A DNA stretch of 64,000 bases, from the NCBI RefSeq assembly GCF_030406405.1, contig NZ_JAUEPL010000028.1:26243-90242 (forward strand). The letters run 5' to 3'. Made by a program: the position numbers and the translations under genes. Shown here one piece after another: positions 15,193 through 23,251 of this stretch (positions are counted from its first letter, which is position 1; each line of letters begins with the position of its first letter). Under the pieces are notes generated by a model. It saw only the letters and a program-made list of their open reading frames with translations, was not told the origin of the DNA and made no database searches. The stretch is from Streptomyces ficellus. GTDB taxonomy: Bacteria; Actinomycetota; Actinomycetes; Streptomycetales; Streptomycetaceae.

Positions 15193-16713
15193 ATGTCGGT
15201 TCTCACCATCGACGTCGGTACGTCGGTCATCAAATCCGTCGTGTTCGACGACCAGGGGCGGGAAATAGCGCTCGCCCGTATCGGGACCGAGGTGCTGCGC
15301 CCCCAGCCCGGCTGGGCGGAGCAGGACATGGACGCCGTATGGAACGGCGTGGTCTTCACCGTGCGCAGTGCCCTGTCCCAGCTCGGCCCCGGCCACGACC
15401 CGGTCTGGCTGGTGAGCTTCACGGCACAGGGCGACGGCTGCTGGCTCGTCGACGACAAGGGCCGCCCCACCGGCCCCGCCATCCTCTGGTCGGACGGCCG
15501 CGCGGCAGACCTGCTCACCCGCTGGGCCGCCGACGGCGTCCTGGAGCAGGCCTACCGCCGCAACGGCTCCCTCACCTGCGGCGGCATGCCCAACGCGGTG
15601 CTCAGCTGGCTCGCCGCCCACGACCCGGAGCGGCTGGAACGCTCCCGTACGGCGCTGACGGCGGCCGGCTGGCTGTTCCTGAAGCTCACGGGGGTGGCCG
15701 CCATCGACGAGTCCGACGCCTCCGCGCCCTTCCTCGACCACACCACCGGCGACTACGACCCGGCGATCATCGACCTCTTCGGGCTCCGCTGGGCCGGCCG
15801 GCTGCTGCCGAAGGTGCTCGGCGAGAACGAGCGGATCGCCGAGATCACCCACCACACCGCCGGCGAACTCGGCCTGCCCGCCGGCCTGCCCGTCGTCATG
15901 GCCCCCTACGACATCGCCGCCACCGCCCGGGGCGCGGGCGTCGTCAGCCCCGGCCAGGCCTGCTCCATCCTCGGCACGACCCTGTGCACCGAGATCGTCA
16001 CCCGCCAGGTCGACACCTCCGGCGAGCCGTGCGGCATCAACATCGCCTACCGGGGCCGCAGCCGCATCCTGCGCGCCTTCCCCACCCTCTCCGGCACCGA
16101 GGTCCTCGACTGGGCGTCCCGCACCCTCGGCGTCGACGGCCCCGCCGCCCTCGGCGAGCTGGCGTTCAGCACGGAACCGGCCGCCAACGGCCCGGCGTTC
16201 CTGCCCTACCTCTCACCCGCCGGGGAACGCGCCCCCTTCCTCGACCCGCACGCGCGCGGCTCCCTCTGGGGCCTGTCCCTCGACCACTCGCGCGCCGACA
16301 TCGCCCGCGCCGTCTTCGAGGGCCTCTCCCTCGTCGTCCGCGACTGCCTCCGGGCGGCCGGCACCGAGGTCCACGAGCTGCGCCTGTGCGGCGGCGGCGC
16401 CGCCAGCGACCAGTGGTGCCGCCTCATCGCCGACGTCACCGGCGTGCCCACCGCCCGCAGCGCCGACACCGAACTGGGTGCCAAGGGCGCGTTCCTGACC
16501 GGCCTCGTCCTCAGCGGCGCGGAGAGCAGCATGCGGGCCGCCGCCGCCAAGTACGTCCGGATGCGCTCCGGCTGGGAGCCCGACCCCGGGCGCCGCGCGC
16601 TGTACGACGAGCGCTACGCGTCCTTCCTCACCTGGCGCGACGCCGCCCGCTCGCTCGGCTGGTCGCCCGCCCCCGCCCACGTACCGCACGCACAGGAAGC
16701 CCCGCATGTCTGA
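15193..16713 (+). CDS. FGGY-family carbohydrate kinase
   Basis: A 506-residue sugar kinase: LTIDVGTSVIKSVVFDDQG gives the phosphate-1 loop, PGWAEQDMDAVW and WSDGRA the sugar pocket, SILGTTLCTEI phosphate 2 and LCGGGAASDQWCRLIADV the adenosine motif. Such enzymes phosphorylate pentoses, ketoses or polyols with ATP in the cytoplasm. It is the first gene of an operon repressed, probably, by the divergent DeoR protein. Its end overlaps the start of a second FGGY kinase by 8 nt. Xylulokinase and erythritol-kinase-like specificity are both possible. Confidence 0.9.
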   Translation: MSVLTIDVGTSVIKSVVFDDQGREIALARIGTEVLRPQPGWAEQDMDAVWNGVVFTVRSALSQLGPGHDPVWLVSFTAQGDGCWLVDDKGRPTGPAILWSDGRAADLLTRWAADGVLEQAYRRNGSLTCGGMPNAVLSWLAAHDPERLERSRTALTAAGWLFLKLTGVAAIDESDASAPFLDHTTGDYDPAIIDLFGLRWAGRLLPKVLGENERIAEITHHTAGELGLPAGLPVVMAPYDIAATARGAGVVSPGQACSILGTTLCTEIVTRQVDTSGEPCGINIAYRGRSRILRAFPTLSGTEVLDWASRTLGVDGPAALGELAFSTEPAANGPAFLPYLSPAGERAPFLDPHARGSLWGLSLDHSRADIARAVFEGLSLVVRDCLRAAGTEVHELRLCGGGAASDQWCRLIADVTGVPTARSADTELGAKGAFLTGLVLSGAESSMRAAAAKYVRMRSGWEPDPGRRALYDERYASFLTWRDAARSLGWSPAPAHVPHAQEAPHV

Positions 16714-18190
16714 CGCCCTGACGGCCGACGCCGTCCACCTCGGCCTCGACCTCGGCACCCAGAGCGCCCGCGCCGTCGCCGTGGACGGCACCGGCCGGCT
16801 GCTCGCCGCCGCGTCCCGCCCCCTGACCGGCCACCGCGACGGACCGCGCCACGAACAGGACCCCGAGCAGTGGTGGTCCGCCCTCGCCGGCGCCGCCCGG
16901 GAAGCCCTCACCGGCATCGACCCGGCGCGCGTCCGGGGCCTCGCCGTGGACGCCACCTCCGGCACCGTCCTGCTGGCCGACGAGCGGGGCACCCCCCTGA
17001 CACCCGGACTCATGTACGACGACGGGCGCGCCCGCGCGTACACCTCCCGCGTCAACACGGCGGGCGCGAAGGTGTGGCAGGAGCTCGGCTACCGCACCAT
17101 GCAGCCGTCCTGGGCGCTGCCCAAACTCCTGTGGCTGCTGGACAACACCGACTTCCCCGACGCCCGGCTGCTGCACCAGGCCGACCTGATCACCTGGCGG
17201 CTCGCCGGGAGGCCGACCGCCACCGACGCCAGCCACGCCCTGAAGACCGGCTACCACCTGATCGAGGAGCGCTGGCCGGAGCGGGAACTGGCCGCGCTGG
17301 GCATCCCGCCCTTCCTGCTGCCCGACGTCGTACGGCCCGGCACCGTCATCGGCACCGTCTGCGGCACCGCCGCCACGGCCACCGGCATCCCGCCCGGCAC
17401 CCCGATCGTCGCCGGCATGACCGACGGCTGCGCGGCCCAGATCGGTGCCGGAGCGCTCACGCCCGGCGCCTGGAACTCCGTGCTCGGCACCACCCTCGTC
17501 TTCAAGGGCGTGAGCCCGCACCTCGTACGCGACCCCGGGGGAGTGGTCTACTGCCACCGCGGCCCCGGCGGCACCTGGCTGCCCGGCGGCGCGTCCAGCA
17601 GCGGCGCCGGAGCCATCGCCCGGCGCTTCCCCGGCGCCGACCTCGCCGCCCTCACCGCCGGGGCCGCCGCCACCGGCTCCACCGCCGTCGCCTACCCCCT
17701 CGCGGGCGCGGGCGGCGAACGCTTCCCCTTCCGCGCCCCCGACGCCACGCCCTTCGTGCTGGGGGACGTGTCCGGTGACGCCGAGGAGTTCCATGCCCTG
17801 CTGCTCGGCGTGGCCTGCGTCGAACGCCTCTGCTTCGACTACCTCGACCACATCGGCGCCCCCGTCGACGGCCCGCTGACCCTCACCGGCGGCGGCGCCC
17901 GCAATTCCTACTGGTCGCAGCTGCGCGCCGACGTCCTGGGCCGAGACGTCACCCTGCCCGAACACGCCGAGAGCGCCACCGGCATGGCGGTGCTCGCCGC
18001 GACCGCCTCCGGCGCCACGCTGGAGGAGGCCGCGGCCGCCATGGTGCGCCTGCGGGAGGAACGGGCCCCCGACCCCGCGCGCACGGCCCGGCTGCTCCCC
18101 GTATACCTCGACTTCGTCGACGAACTGACCCGACGCGGCTGGCTCGACCGGTCCGTGGCGGCGCACGCGCGCAGAAAGGCCGAGCAGTGA
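16706..18190 (+). CDS. FGGY-family carbohydrate kinase (second, divergent copy)
   Basis: A 494-residue kinase with LGLDLGTQSARAVAVDGTG, RHEQDPEQWW, VLGTTLVFKG and TGGGARNSYWSQLRADVLG. It is clearly a different subfamily from the kinase before it, closer to ribulokinase/xylulokinase-like enzymes, so the operon handles two substrates or two steps rather than one duplicated step. The ATG at 16706 lies inside the end of the first kinase, and the stop overlaps the start of the phosphatase gene (GTGA), so all are translationally coupled. Confidence 0.9.
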   Translation: MSDALTADAVHLGLDLGTQSARAVAVDGTGRLLAAASRPLTGHRDGPRHEQDPEQWWSALAGAAREALTGIDPARVRGLAVDATSGTVLLADERGTPLTPGLMYDDGRARAYTSRVNTAGAKVWQELGYRTMQPSWALPKLLWLLDNTDFPDARLLHQADLITWRLAGRPTATDASHALKTGYHLIEERWPERELAALGIPPFLLPDVVRPGTVIGTVCGTAATATGIPPGTPIVAGMTDGCAAQIGAGALTPGAWNSVLGTTLVFKGVSPHLVRDPGGVVYCHRGPGGTWLPGGASSSGAGAIARRFPGADLAALTAGAAATGSTAVAYPLAGAGGERFPFRAPDATPFVLGDVSGDAEEFHALLLGVACVERLCFDYLDHIGAPVDGPLTLTGGGARNSYWSQLRADVLGRDVTLPEHAESATGMAVLAATASGATLEEAAAAMVRLREERAPDPARTARLLPVYLDFVDELTRRGWLDRSVAAHARRKAEQ

Positions 18191-18804
18191 CCGACTTCAT
18201 CCTCGTACGCCATGGCGAGACCGCCTGGCACGCGGACAACCGCTATGCCGGCCGCACCGACGTGCCGCTCACCGAACTCGGCCACAAGCAGGCCGCGACG
18301 CTCGGCGCCTGGGCCGCCGGGCAGCGCCTCGACGCCGTGCTGTGCTCGCCGCTGTCCCGCGCCCGCCTGACCGCCGAACCCGCCGCGACCGCGCTCGGCC
18401 TCACCCCCCGGGTGGACGAACGGCTGTACGAGGTGGACTTCGGGCGCGGCGACGGGCTGACGCGCGGGGAGATGGCCGAGGAGTTCCCCGACGAGCTGGC
18501 CGCCTTCCTCGACGACCCCGTGACCCACCACCTGCCGGGCGGCGAGGACCCCGCGGCGGCGGCGGACCGCGCCATCGACTGCCTTCAGGAGGTGGCGCGC
18601 GAACTGCCCGAGGGGCGCGTCCTCGTCGTCGCCCACTCCACCCTCGTACGCCTGGTGCTGTGCAAGCTGCTCGGCATCCCGCTCGCCGACTACCGCCGCG
18701 TCTTCCCCGCCCTGGAGAACGGCGCCCTCACCGAACTGCGGCTGCTGCCCGGGGGACGGGCGTCCCTGCTGCGGCTCAACGCACCCGCCCTCATCACCCA
18801 CTGA
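18187..18804 (+). CDS. Histidine phosphatase family protein
   Basis: A 205-residue branch-1 histidine phosphatase. ILVRHGETAWH carries the RHG catalytic motif, CSPLSRARLTAEP the second Arg, and VVAHSTLVRLVL the second His. By family it hydrolyses phosphate esters such as sugar phosphates. The GTG at 18187 overlaps the upstream stop. Sitting between sugar kinases and a dehydrogenase, it may dephosphorylate a pathway intermediate or relieve sugar-phosphate stress; this is inference. Confidence 0.88.
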   Translation: MTDFILVRHGETAWHADNRYAGRTDVPLTELGHKQAATLGAWAAGQRLDAVLCSPLSRARLTAEPAATALGLTPRVDERLYEVDFGRGDGLTRGEMAEEFPDELAAFLDDPVTHHLPGGEDPAAAADRAIDCLQEVARELPEGRVLVVAHSTLVRLVLCKLLGIPLADYRRVFPALENGALTELRLLPGGRASLLRLNAPALITH

Positions 18805-18821
18805 CCCATGGGAGCACCACC

Positions 18822-19862
18822 GTGACCACCACCGTCCTCGCCGCCGGCGACCACTTCGTCCTGCCGCGCCTGCTCACCGAGGAGCTGCGCGCCGCCGCAC
18901 CCGACGCCGACCTGGACGTACGGGAGATCCAACTGCCCTGGCCGCACACCCCTTTCGGCCGGGTGGCCGAGGTCGACGAGGCCTCCGGCACCGAGGAGGA
19001 GCTGATCGAGGCACTGCGCGGCGTACGGATCTGCGTCACCCAGATGGCCCCGCTCACCGAGCGGATCCTCGCCGCCTGCCCGGACCTGGAACTGTTCTGC
19101 GTCAGCCGGGGCGGCCCCGTCAACGCCAACCTCCAGGCCGCGACCCGCCACGGCGTCGCCGTCTGCTACGCCCCCGGCCGCAACGCCGTCGCCACCGCCG
19201 AGCACACCCTCGCCCTCATCCTCGCCGCCGCCCGCCGCATCGGCGAGGTCCACACCGACCTCCAGCACGCCGTCTGGCGCGGCGACTACTACGACTACGC
19301 CAACTGCGGCTTCGAGATCGACGGCTCGGTCGTCGGCCTGGTCGGCTTCGGCGCGATCGGCTCGCGCGTGGCGCGGGTCCTGGTCGCGATGGGCGCCACG
19401 GTCCTGGTGCACGACCCGTATGTGAAGCCCGAGGCGGTGGAGGGCATCGCCGCACTCGTCCCGCTGGACGACCTGCTGAGCCGCTCCCGGATCGTCTCCC
19501 TCCACGCGCGCGTGACGGAGGAGACCACGGGCATGATCGGCCCCGCCCAGATCGCGGCCATGCCCCGGGGTTCGGTCCTCGTCAACTGCGCGCGCGGCGC
19601 GCTGGTGGACTACGAGGCGGTGTGCGACGCCCTTGACTCGGGGCGGCTCGCGGGCGCCGGCTTCGATGTGTTCCCCGTCGAGCCGGTACCGGCCGGTGCC
19701 CGTCTGCTGTCGACCCCGGGCGTCGTCCTGACCCCGCACATCGCGGGCGCCAGCCAGGAAGTGGCCCACAAGGCGGCCCGGATCGTGGCGGGCGAGGCGG
19801 CCCGCTTCCTGCGCGGTGAACCCCTGGCCCACTGCGCCAACCCGCAGGTGCCCGGTCACTGA
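18822..19862 (+). CDS. D-isomer-specific 2-hydroxyacid dehydrogenase
   Basis: A 346-residue enzyme of the D-3-phosphoglycerate dehydrogenase fold. VGLVGFGAIGSRVARVL is the NAD loop; the catalytic trio appears as NCARGALVDYEA (Arg), DVFPVEPVP (Glu) and LTPHIAGAS (His). The GTG at 18822 has GGAG 7 nt upstream; reading frames further upstream lie in the phosphatase gene. It is last in the sugar operon and overlaps the convergent SDR by 7 nt. It would oxidise or reduce a 2-hydroxy acid made downstream of the kinases, for example a phosphorylated aldonate; the substrate is not known. Confidence 0.88.
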   Translation: MTTTVLAAGDHFVLPRLLTEELRAAAPDADLDVREIQLPWPHTPFGRVAEVDEASGTEEELIEALRGVRICVTQMAPLTERILAACPDLELFCVSRGGPVNANLQAATRHGVAVCYAPGRNAVATAEHTLALILAAARRIGEVHTDLQHAVWRGDYYDYANCGFEIDGSVVGLVGFGAIGSRVARVLVAMGATVLVHDPYVKPEAVEGIAALVPLDDLLSRSRIVSLHARVTEETTGMIGPAQIAAMPRGSVLVNCARGALVDYEAVCDALDSGRLAGAGFDVFPVEPVPAGARLLSTPGVVLTPHIAGASQEVAHKAARIVAGEAARFLRGEPLAHCANPQVPGH

Positions 19863-20650
19863 CGCCGGGGGCGCGGCCGGGACACGTACCGCTGGCCGGC
19901 GGCCTTCAGGCGGTCGGGCAGCACCTTGGCGGCCGCGCCCAGGACCTTGGTCCGCACCGACCCGGCGACCACCTTGTCCCGGCCGCGCATCAGGGCCTCG
20001 AACGCGTCCTCGGCGACCCGGGCCGGATCGTCCTTGTCCATGCGCCCGAGGCGTGTGTCGTCCATGCCGGCGCGGTGGAAGAAGGCCGTCTCCGTGGCGC
20101 CCGGCATCAGCGACGTGACGCTCACCCCGGTGTCCCTCAGCTCGCCCTGGAGTCCCTGGGCGAAGGACTGGAGGAACGACTTCGAGGCGCTGTACACGGT
20201 CTGGTACGGGCCCGGCGCCATCGCCGCGACCGACGAGGTGATCAGCAGCCGGCCGTCGTCCTCCTCGACCATGCCGCGCAGCAGCCGGTGCGTGAGGTGC
20301 ACCGTCGCGTTGATGTTGAGGTCGATGATCCGGGCGTGGTCGGCGAGGTCCACGCCGAGGAACGCCCCGCCCCGCCCCACGCCCGCGTTCAGCGCGGCGG
20401 CGGCGACCGGCCGGCGGGCGGAGAGGACGGCGGCGTACAGCTGCTCGACACCGTCGTAGGTGGCGAGGTCGGCCCGTACGGCGACGACGTCCGCGCCGTG
20501 GCCGCGCAGCTCCTGCGCGGCGGCCGCCAGTCCCCGGTCCTCCGCGCAGACGACCAGGTCGAATCCCTTGTCGGCGAACTGCCTGGCGAGTGCGAGGCCG
20601 ATGCCGCTGGAGGCACCGGTCACCACCGCCAGTGGTCTCACGGCGTTCAT
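19856..20650 (-). CDS. Short-chain dehydrogenase/reductase
   Basis: A 264-residue classical SDR: VVTGASSGIGLALA (cofactor loop), LNAGVG, LLITSSVAAM (catalytic Ser) and YSASKSFLQSF (Tyr and Lys). The C-terminal RLKAAGQRYVSRPRPRR tail is basic. The ATG at 20650 fits the family start; the frame runs upstream through the intergenic region and is ignored. It is divergent from an MFS gene and convergent with the hydroxyacid dehydrogenase. The substrate is unknown. Confidence 0.88.
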   Translation of the reverse strand: MNAVRPLAVVTGASSGIGLALARQFADKGFDLVVCAEDRGLAAAAQELRGHGADVVAVRADLATYDGVEQLYAAVLSARRPVAAAALNAGVGRGGAFLGVDLADHARIIDLNINATVHLTHRLLRGMVEEDDGRLLITSSVAAMAPGPYQTVYSASKSFLQSFAQGLQGELRDTGVSVTSLMPGATETAFFHRAGMDDTRLGRMDKDDPARVAEDAFEALMRGRDKVVAGSVRTKVLGAAAKVLPDRLKAAGQRYVSRPRPRRQ

Positions 20651-20678
20651 CCCGACCGGGTACCCCTGTGGCGGCACC

Positions 20679-20704
20679 GTTTCACCGGATTGATCATGGG
20701 GTAC
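20679..20704 (+). promoter_or_regulatory. Sigma-B-type promoter for the MFS gene, with paired GGGTACCC palindromes
   Basis: GTTT, 16 nt, GGGTAC fits the SigB-type consensus. The predicted start of transcription is about 30 nt before the MFS start codon, leaving room for its GGAGG site (20730-20734). The palindrome GGGTACCC occurs at both 20658-20665 and 20699-20706, 41 bp centre to centre, flanking the divergent gap. Confidence 0.5.
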
Positions 20705-20742
20705 CCGCCCGCCGTCTTTTCGCCGCCTCGGAGGTGACCCCC

Positions 20743-22278
20743 ATGAGTGAGCTGGAGCTGGGCCAAGCGTCGAATGGAACCGTGACCACGAAAGTGCCGG
20801 CCCGGCTGGACCGGCTGCCGTGGTCACGGTGGCACTGGATGATCGTCATCGGTCTGGGCACCGTCTGGATCCTCGACGGGCTCGAAGTGACCATCGTGGG
20901 AAGCATGGCCAGCCGGCTCTCCGAGGAGGGCAGCGGGCTCGCCATCAGCAGCGCCCAGGTCACCGGCGTCGCCGCCGCGCTGTACGTCGCGGGCGCCTGC
21001 TCCGGCGCCCTGTTCTTCGGCTGGCTCACCGACCGCTTCGGCCGCAAGAAGCTCTTCCTCATCACCCTCGCGGTCTATCTCGGGGCGACGGCACTGACCG
21101 CGCTGTCCTTCTCCTCGTGGTGGTTCTTCCTCTTCCGCTTCCTGACCGGCTTCGGCATCGGAGGCGAGTACGCCGCCATCAACTCGGCCATCGACGAACT
21201 GATCCCCAGCAAGTACCGCGGCCGGGTCGACCTGATCATCAACGGCAGCTTCTGGCTCGGCGCCATGGGCGGCGCCCTGCTGTCCGTCCTCGCCCTCGAC
21301 ACCGACATCCTCCCCAAGGACCTCGGCTGGCGGATCTCCTTCGGCCTCGGCGTCGTCCTCGGCCTGGTCATCCTCCTCGTACGCCGCCATGTGCCCGAAA
21401 GCCCCCGCTGGATGTTCATCCACGGCCGTGAGGAAGGGGCCGAACAGCTCGTGGCGGACGTCGAGCGGCAGGTACGGCAGGAGACCGGCAAGCCGCTGCC
21501 CGAGCCGGCCGGGGCGATCACCATCAAGCAGCGGCACAGCGTCGGCTTCGTACAGATCGCCCGTACGCTCTTCCGCGTCTACCCCCGGCGGGCGGTGCTG
21601 GGCATGGCGCTCTTCATCGGCCAGGCGTTCCTCTACAACGCCATCACCTTCGGCTTCGGGTCGATCCTGGTGAAGTTCTTCGACGTCCCCAGCGGCTCGA
21701 CCGGCTACTTCTTCGCCGTCATCGCGTTCGGCAACTTCATGGGCCCGCTGCTGCTCGGCCGCCTGTTCGACACCTGGGGCCGCCGGCCGATGATCGCCGG
21801 GACGTACCTGCTGTCCGGCGCCCTGCTGTTCGTCACGGCCTGGATGTTCGCCAACGGCTGGCTCACCGCCACCACCATGACGATCAGCTGGTGCGTGGTC
21901 CTGTTCTTCGCGTCCGCCGGCGCCAGCTCCGCGTACCTCACCGTCAGCGAGATCTTCCCCATGGAGACCCGCGCGATGGCCATCGCGTTCTTCTACGCCA
22001 TCGGCACGGCCGCCGGCGGTATCTCCGGTCCGCTGATCTTCGCCGGCCTCACGGAGAGCGGCGTCGTCGCGGACACCGCCCTCGCCTTCTGCATCGGCGC
22101 CGCGCTGATGGTGGCGGGCGGTCTGGTGGCGCTGTTCTTCGCCGTCGCCGCCGAGCAGAAGTCGCTGGAGGACATCGCGACCCCGCTGTCCGCGCAGGCG
22201 GCGCAGGCGGCGACGGCCGCGGCCGCCGCCGCGAGCCCCGCCCCGGTCTCGCGCACGGCCCCGCCGCCGGCGCTGTGA
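20743..22278 (+). CDS. MFS transporter, sugar/metabolite porter type
   Basis: A 511-residue protein with 12 predicted membrane helices. FFGWLTDRFGRKKLFLITLAV and GRLFDTWGRRPMIAG are the paired MFS loop motifs, and VPESPRWMFIHGR is the PESPRW motif of the sugar-porter/metabolite:H+ symporter subfamilies. The C-terminal tail is Ala-rich. The ATG at 20743 has GGAGG 8 nt upstream. A sigma-B-like promoter suggests induction by stress rather than by the sugar operon's DeoR protein. Confidence 0.88.
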   Translation: MSELELGQASNGTVTTKVPARLDRLPWSRWHWMIVIGLGTVWILDGLEVTIVGSMASRLSEEGSGLAISSAQVTGVAAALYVAGACSGALFFGWLTDRFGRKKLFLITLAVYLGATALTALSFSSWWFFLFRFLTGFGIGGEYAAINSAIDELIPSKYRGRVDLIINGSFWLGAMGGALLSVLALDTDILPKDLGWRISFGLGVVLGLVILLVRRHVPESPRWMFIHGREEGAEQLVADVERQVRQETGKPLPEPAGAITIKQRHSVGFVQIARTLFRVYPRRAVLGMALFIGQAFLYNAITFGFGSILVKFFDVPSGSTGYFFAVIAFGNFMGPLLLGRLFDTWGRRPMIAGTYLLSGALLFVTAWMFANGWLTATTMTISWCVVLFFASAGASSAYLTVSEIFPMETRAMAIAFFYAIGTAAGGISGPLIFAGLTESGVVADTALAFCIGAALMVAGGLVALFFAVAAEQKSLEDIATPLSAQAAQAATAAAAAASPAPVSRTAPPPAL

Positions 22279-22286
22279 CACAGCGA

Positions 22287-22400
22287 TTGGCTCGCACAGC
22301 GGGAGATGGTTTATCGTTCATCAAGCTGGTGGTGAAGGACTCTCCACCACCACCACACGCTGCCCCGGCTGGTTCCCCCGTCCAGCCGGGGCTTTCCCTT
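22287..22400 (+). ncRNA. Candidate small RNA or attenuated leader
   Basis: A promoter-like TTGGCT (22287-22292), 18 nt, TTATCG is followed by a stem-loop TGGTGGTG/CACCACCA (22327-22334 and 22345-22352) and a strong terminator hairpin (22363-22391) with a pyrimidine run. This predicts a short RNA of about 75-80 nt starting near 22323. It lies in a 202-bp gene-free gap. It could be an independent sRNA or a leader controlling the SRPBCC gene at 22481. I do not recognise it as a named RNA. Confidence 0.4.
22363..22396 (+). terminator. Rho-independent terminator hairpin
   Basis: Perfect 10-bp stem CCCCGGCTGG (22363-22372) and CCAGCCGGGG (22382-22391) with a 9-nt loop, followed by CTTTCCCTTT. It would end transcription from the MFS gene or the candidate small RNA. 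Confidence 0.75.
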
Positions 22401-22480
22401 TCCCACCCGCTTCAGGCGCCGCAGGCCGGGCACCCGTTCGTCGGAAGATCTCCAGCCGACGAACGAGGAACGGTGGAGCG

Positions 22481-22894
22481 ATGACCGAGTACGAGCGTTC
22501 ACGCACGATGCCCGCCCAGCCCGAGCACGTCTTCGACCAGGCCGCCAACGTCGACCAGCTCGACACCTGGCTCCCCGAGGCCCTGCACGTGCGGCCCGAT
22601 GACCTGCCCGCCGTCACCGTGCACGAGGACCGCACCGACGAGGACACCTCCGCGCTGCTGCGCGCCCAGAAGGACCAGATGCGCCTGGAGTGGGGCACCA
22701 GGGACCAGGGCAGTTACACCGGATGGCTCCAGGTCGCCGGCATCGGCAGCGGGGCCAGCGAGGTGACCGTGCACCTGTCGTTCTTCGACGAGAGCCACGA
22801 CCCCGGCGAGCAGGCCGTCGGCGACGCCCTCGACCGGAGCCTGGAGCGTCTGGAGAGCCAGGTACGGATGCGCGTCGACAACGCCGCCGGCTGA
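22481..22894 (+). CDS. SRPBCC/polyketide cyclase-like small protein
   Basis: A 137-residue protein. The N-terminal YERSRTMPAQPEHVFDQAANVDQLDTW is typical of the START/SRPBCC helix-grip fold, where a hydrophobic pocket binds a lipid or aromatic ligand; WLQVAGIGSGASEVTVHLSF gives the later strands. The ATG at 22481 follows a GGAACGGTGGAG site. A 6-nt gap separates its stop from the next gene. No ligand can be named. Confidence 0.75.
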   Translation: MTEYERSRTMPAQPEHVFDQAANVDQLDTWLPEALHVRPDDLPAVTVHEDRTDEDTSALLRAQKDQMRLEWGTRDQGSYTGWLQVAGIGSGASEVTVHLSFFDESHDPGEQAVGDALDRSLERLESQVRMRVDNAAG

Positions 22895-22900
22895 CCGCCC

Positions 22901-23209
22901 ATGCCACCCCGCCGCCGTTACGCGGTCGCCGCCTCCGGCCAGTGGACGGACGAGGAGGACGGCCGCCGGCGGCTGCCCGCCGGTGAGGTCCACGCGTGGG
23001 AGCCCGGCACGAACCAGACCATCTGCGGACTCTCCCTCAGCCGGTCACGGCTCGGGCGCTTCTCCCACGTCGTCTGGCAGGACATCCTCCCCGAATCCGG
23101 CGGCGCCGCCGACCGCGTCCAGCGCGTCTGCCCGCGCTGCGCGTCCGTCGCGGGCCGCCGGGGCCCTGACGCACGGCCACCGTGGCAGCGTACGAACCCC
23201 CGTCCGTGA
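22901..23209 (+). CDS. Conserved actinobacterial protein of unknown function
   Basis: A 102-residue protein, probably co-transcribed with the SRPBCC gene. The central part AGEVHAWEPGTNQTICGLSL and the late RVCPRCASVAG segment contain His and a CxxC pair, which could make a small zinc site together with the Cys of ICGL. I do not recognise a named family. The N- and C-terminal ends are basic and low in complexity. Confidence 0.6.
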   Translation: MPPRRRYAVAASGQWTDEEDGRRRLPAGEVHAWEPGTNQTICGLSLSRSRLGRFSHVVWQDILPESGGAADRVQRVCPRCASVAGRRGPDARPPWQRTNPRP

Positions 23210-23251
23210 TCACTTCCGTTTTTGTCCTGGTACGCGGGGCACTTGGGTGCT

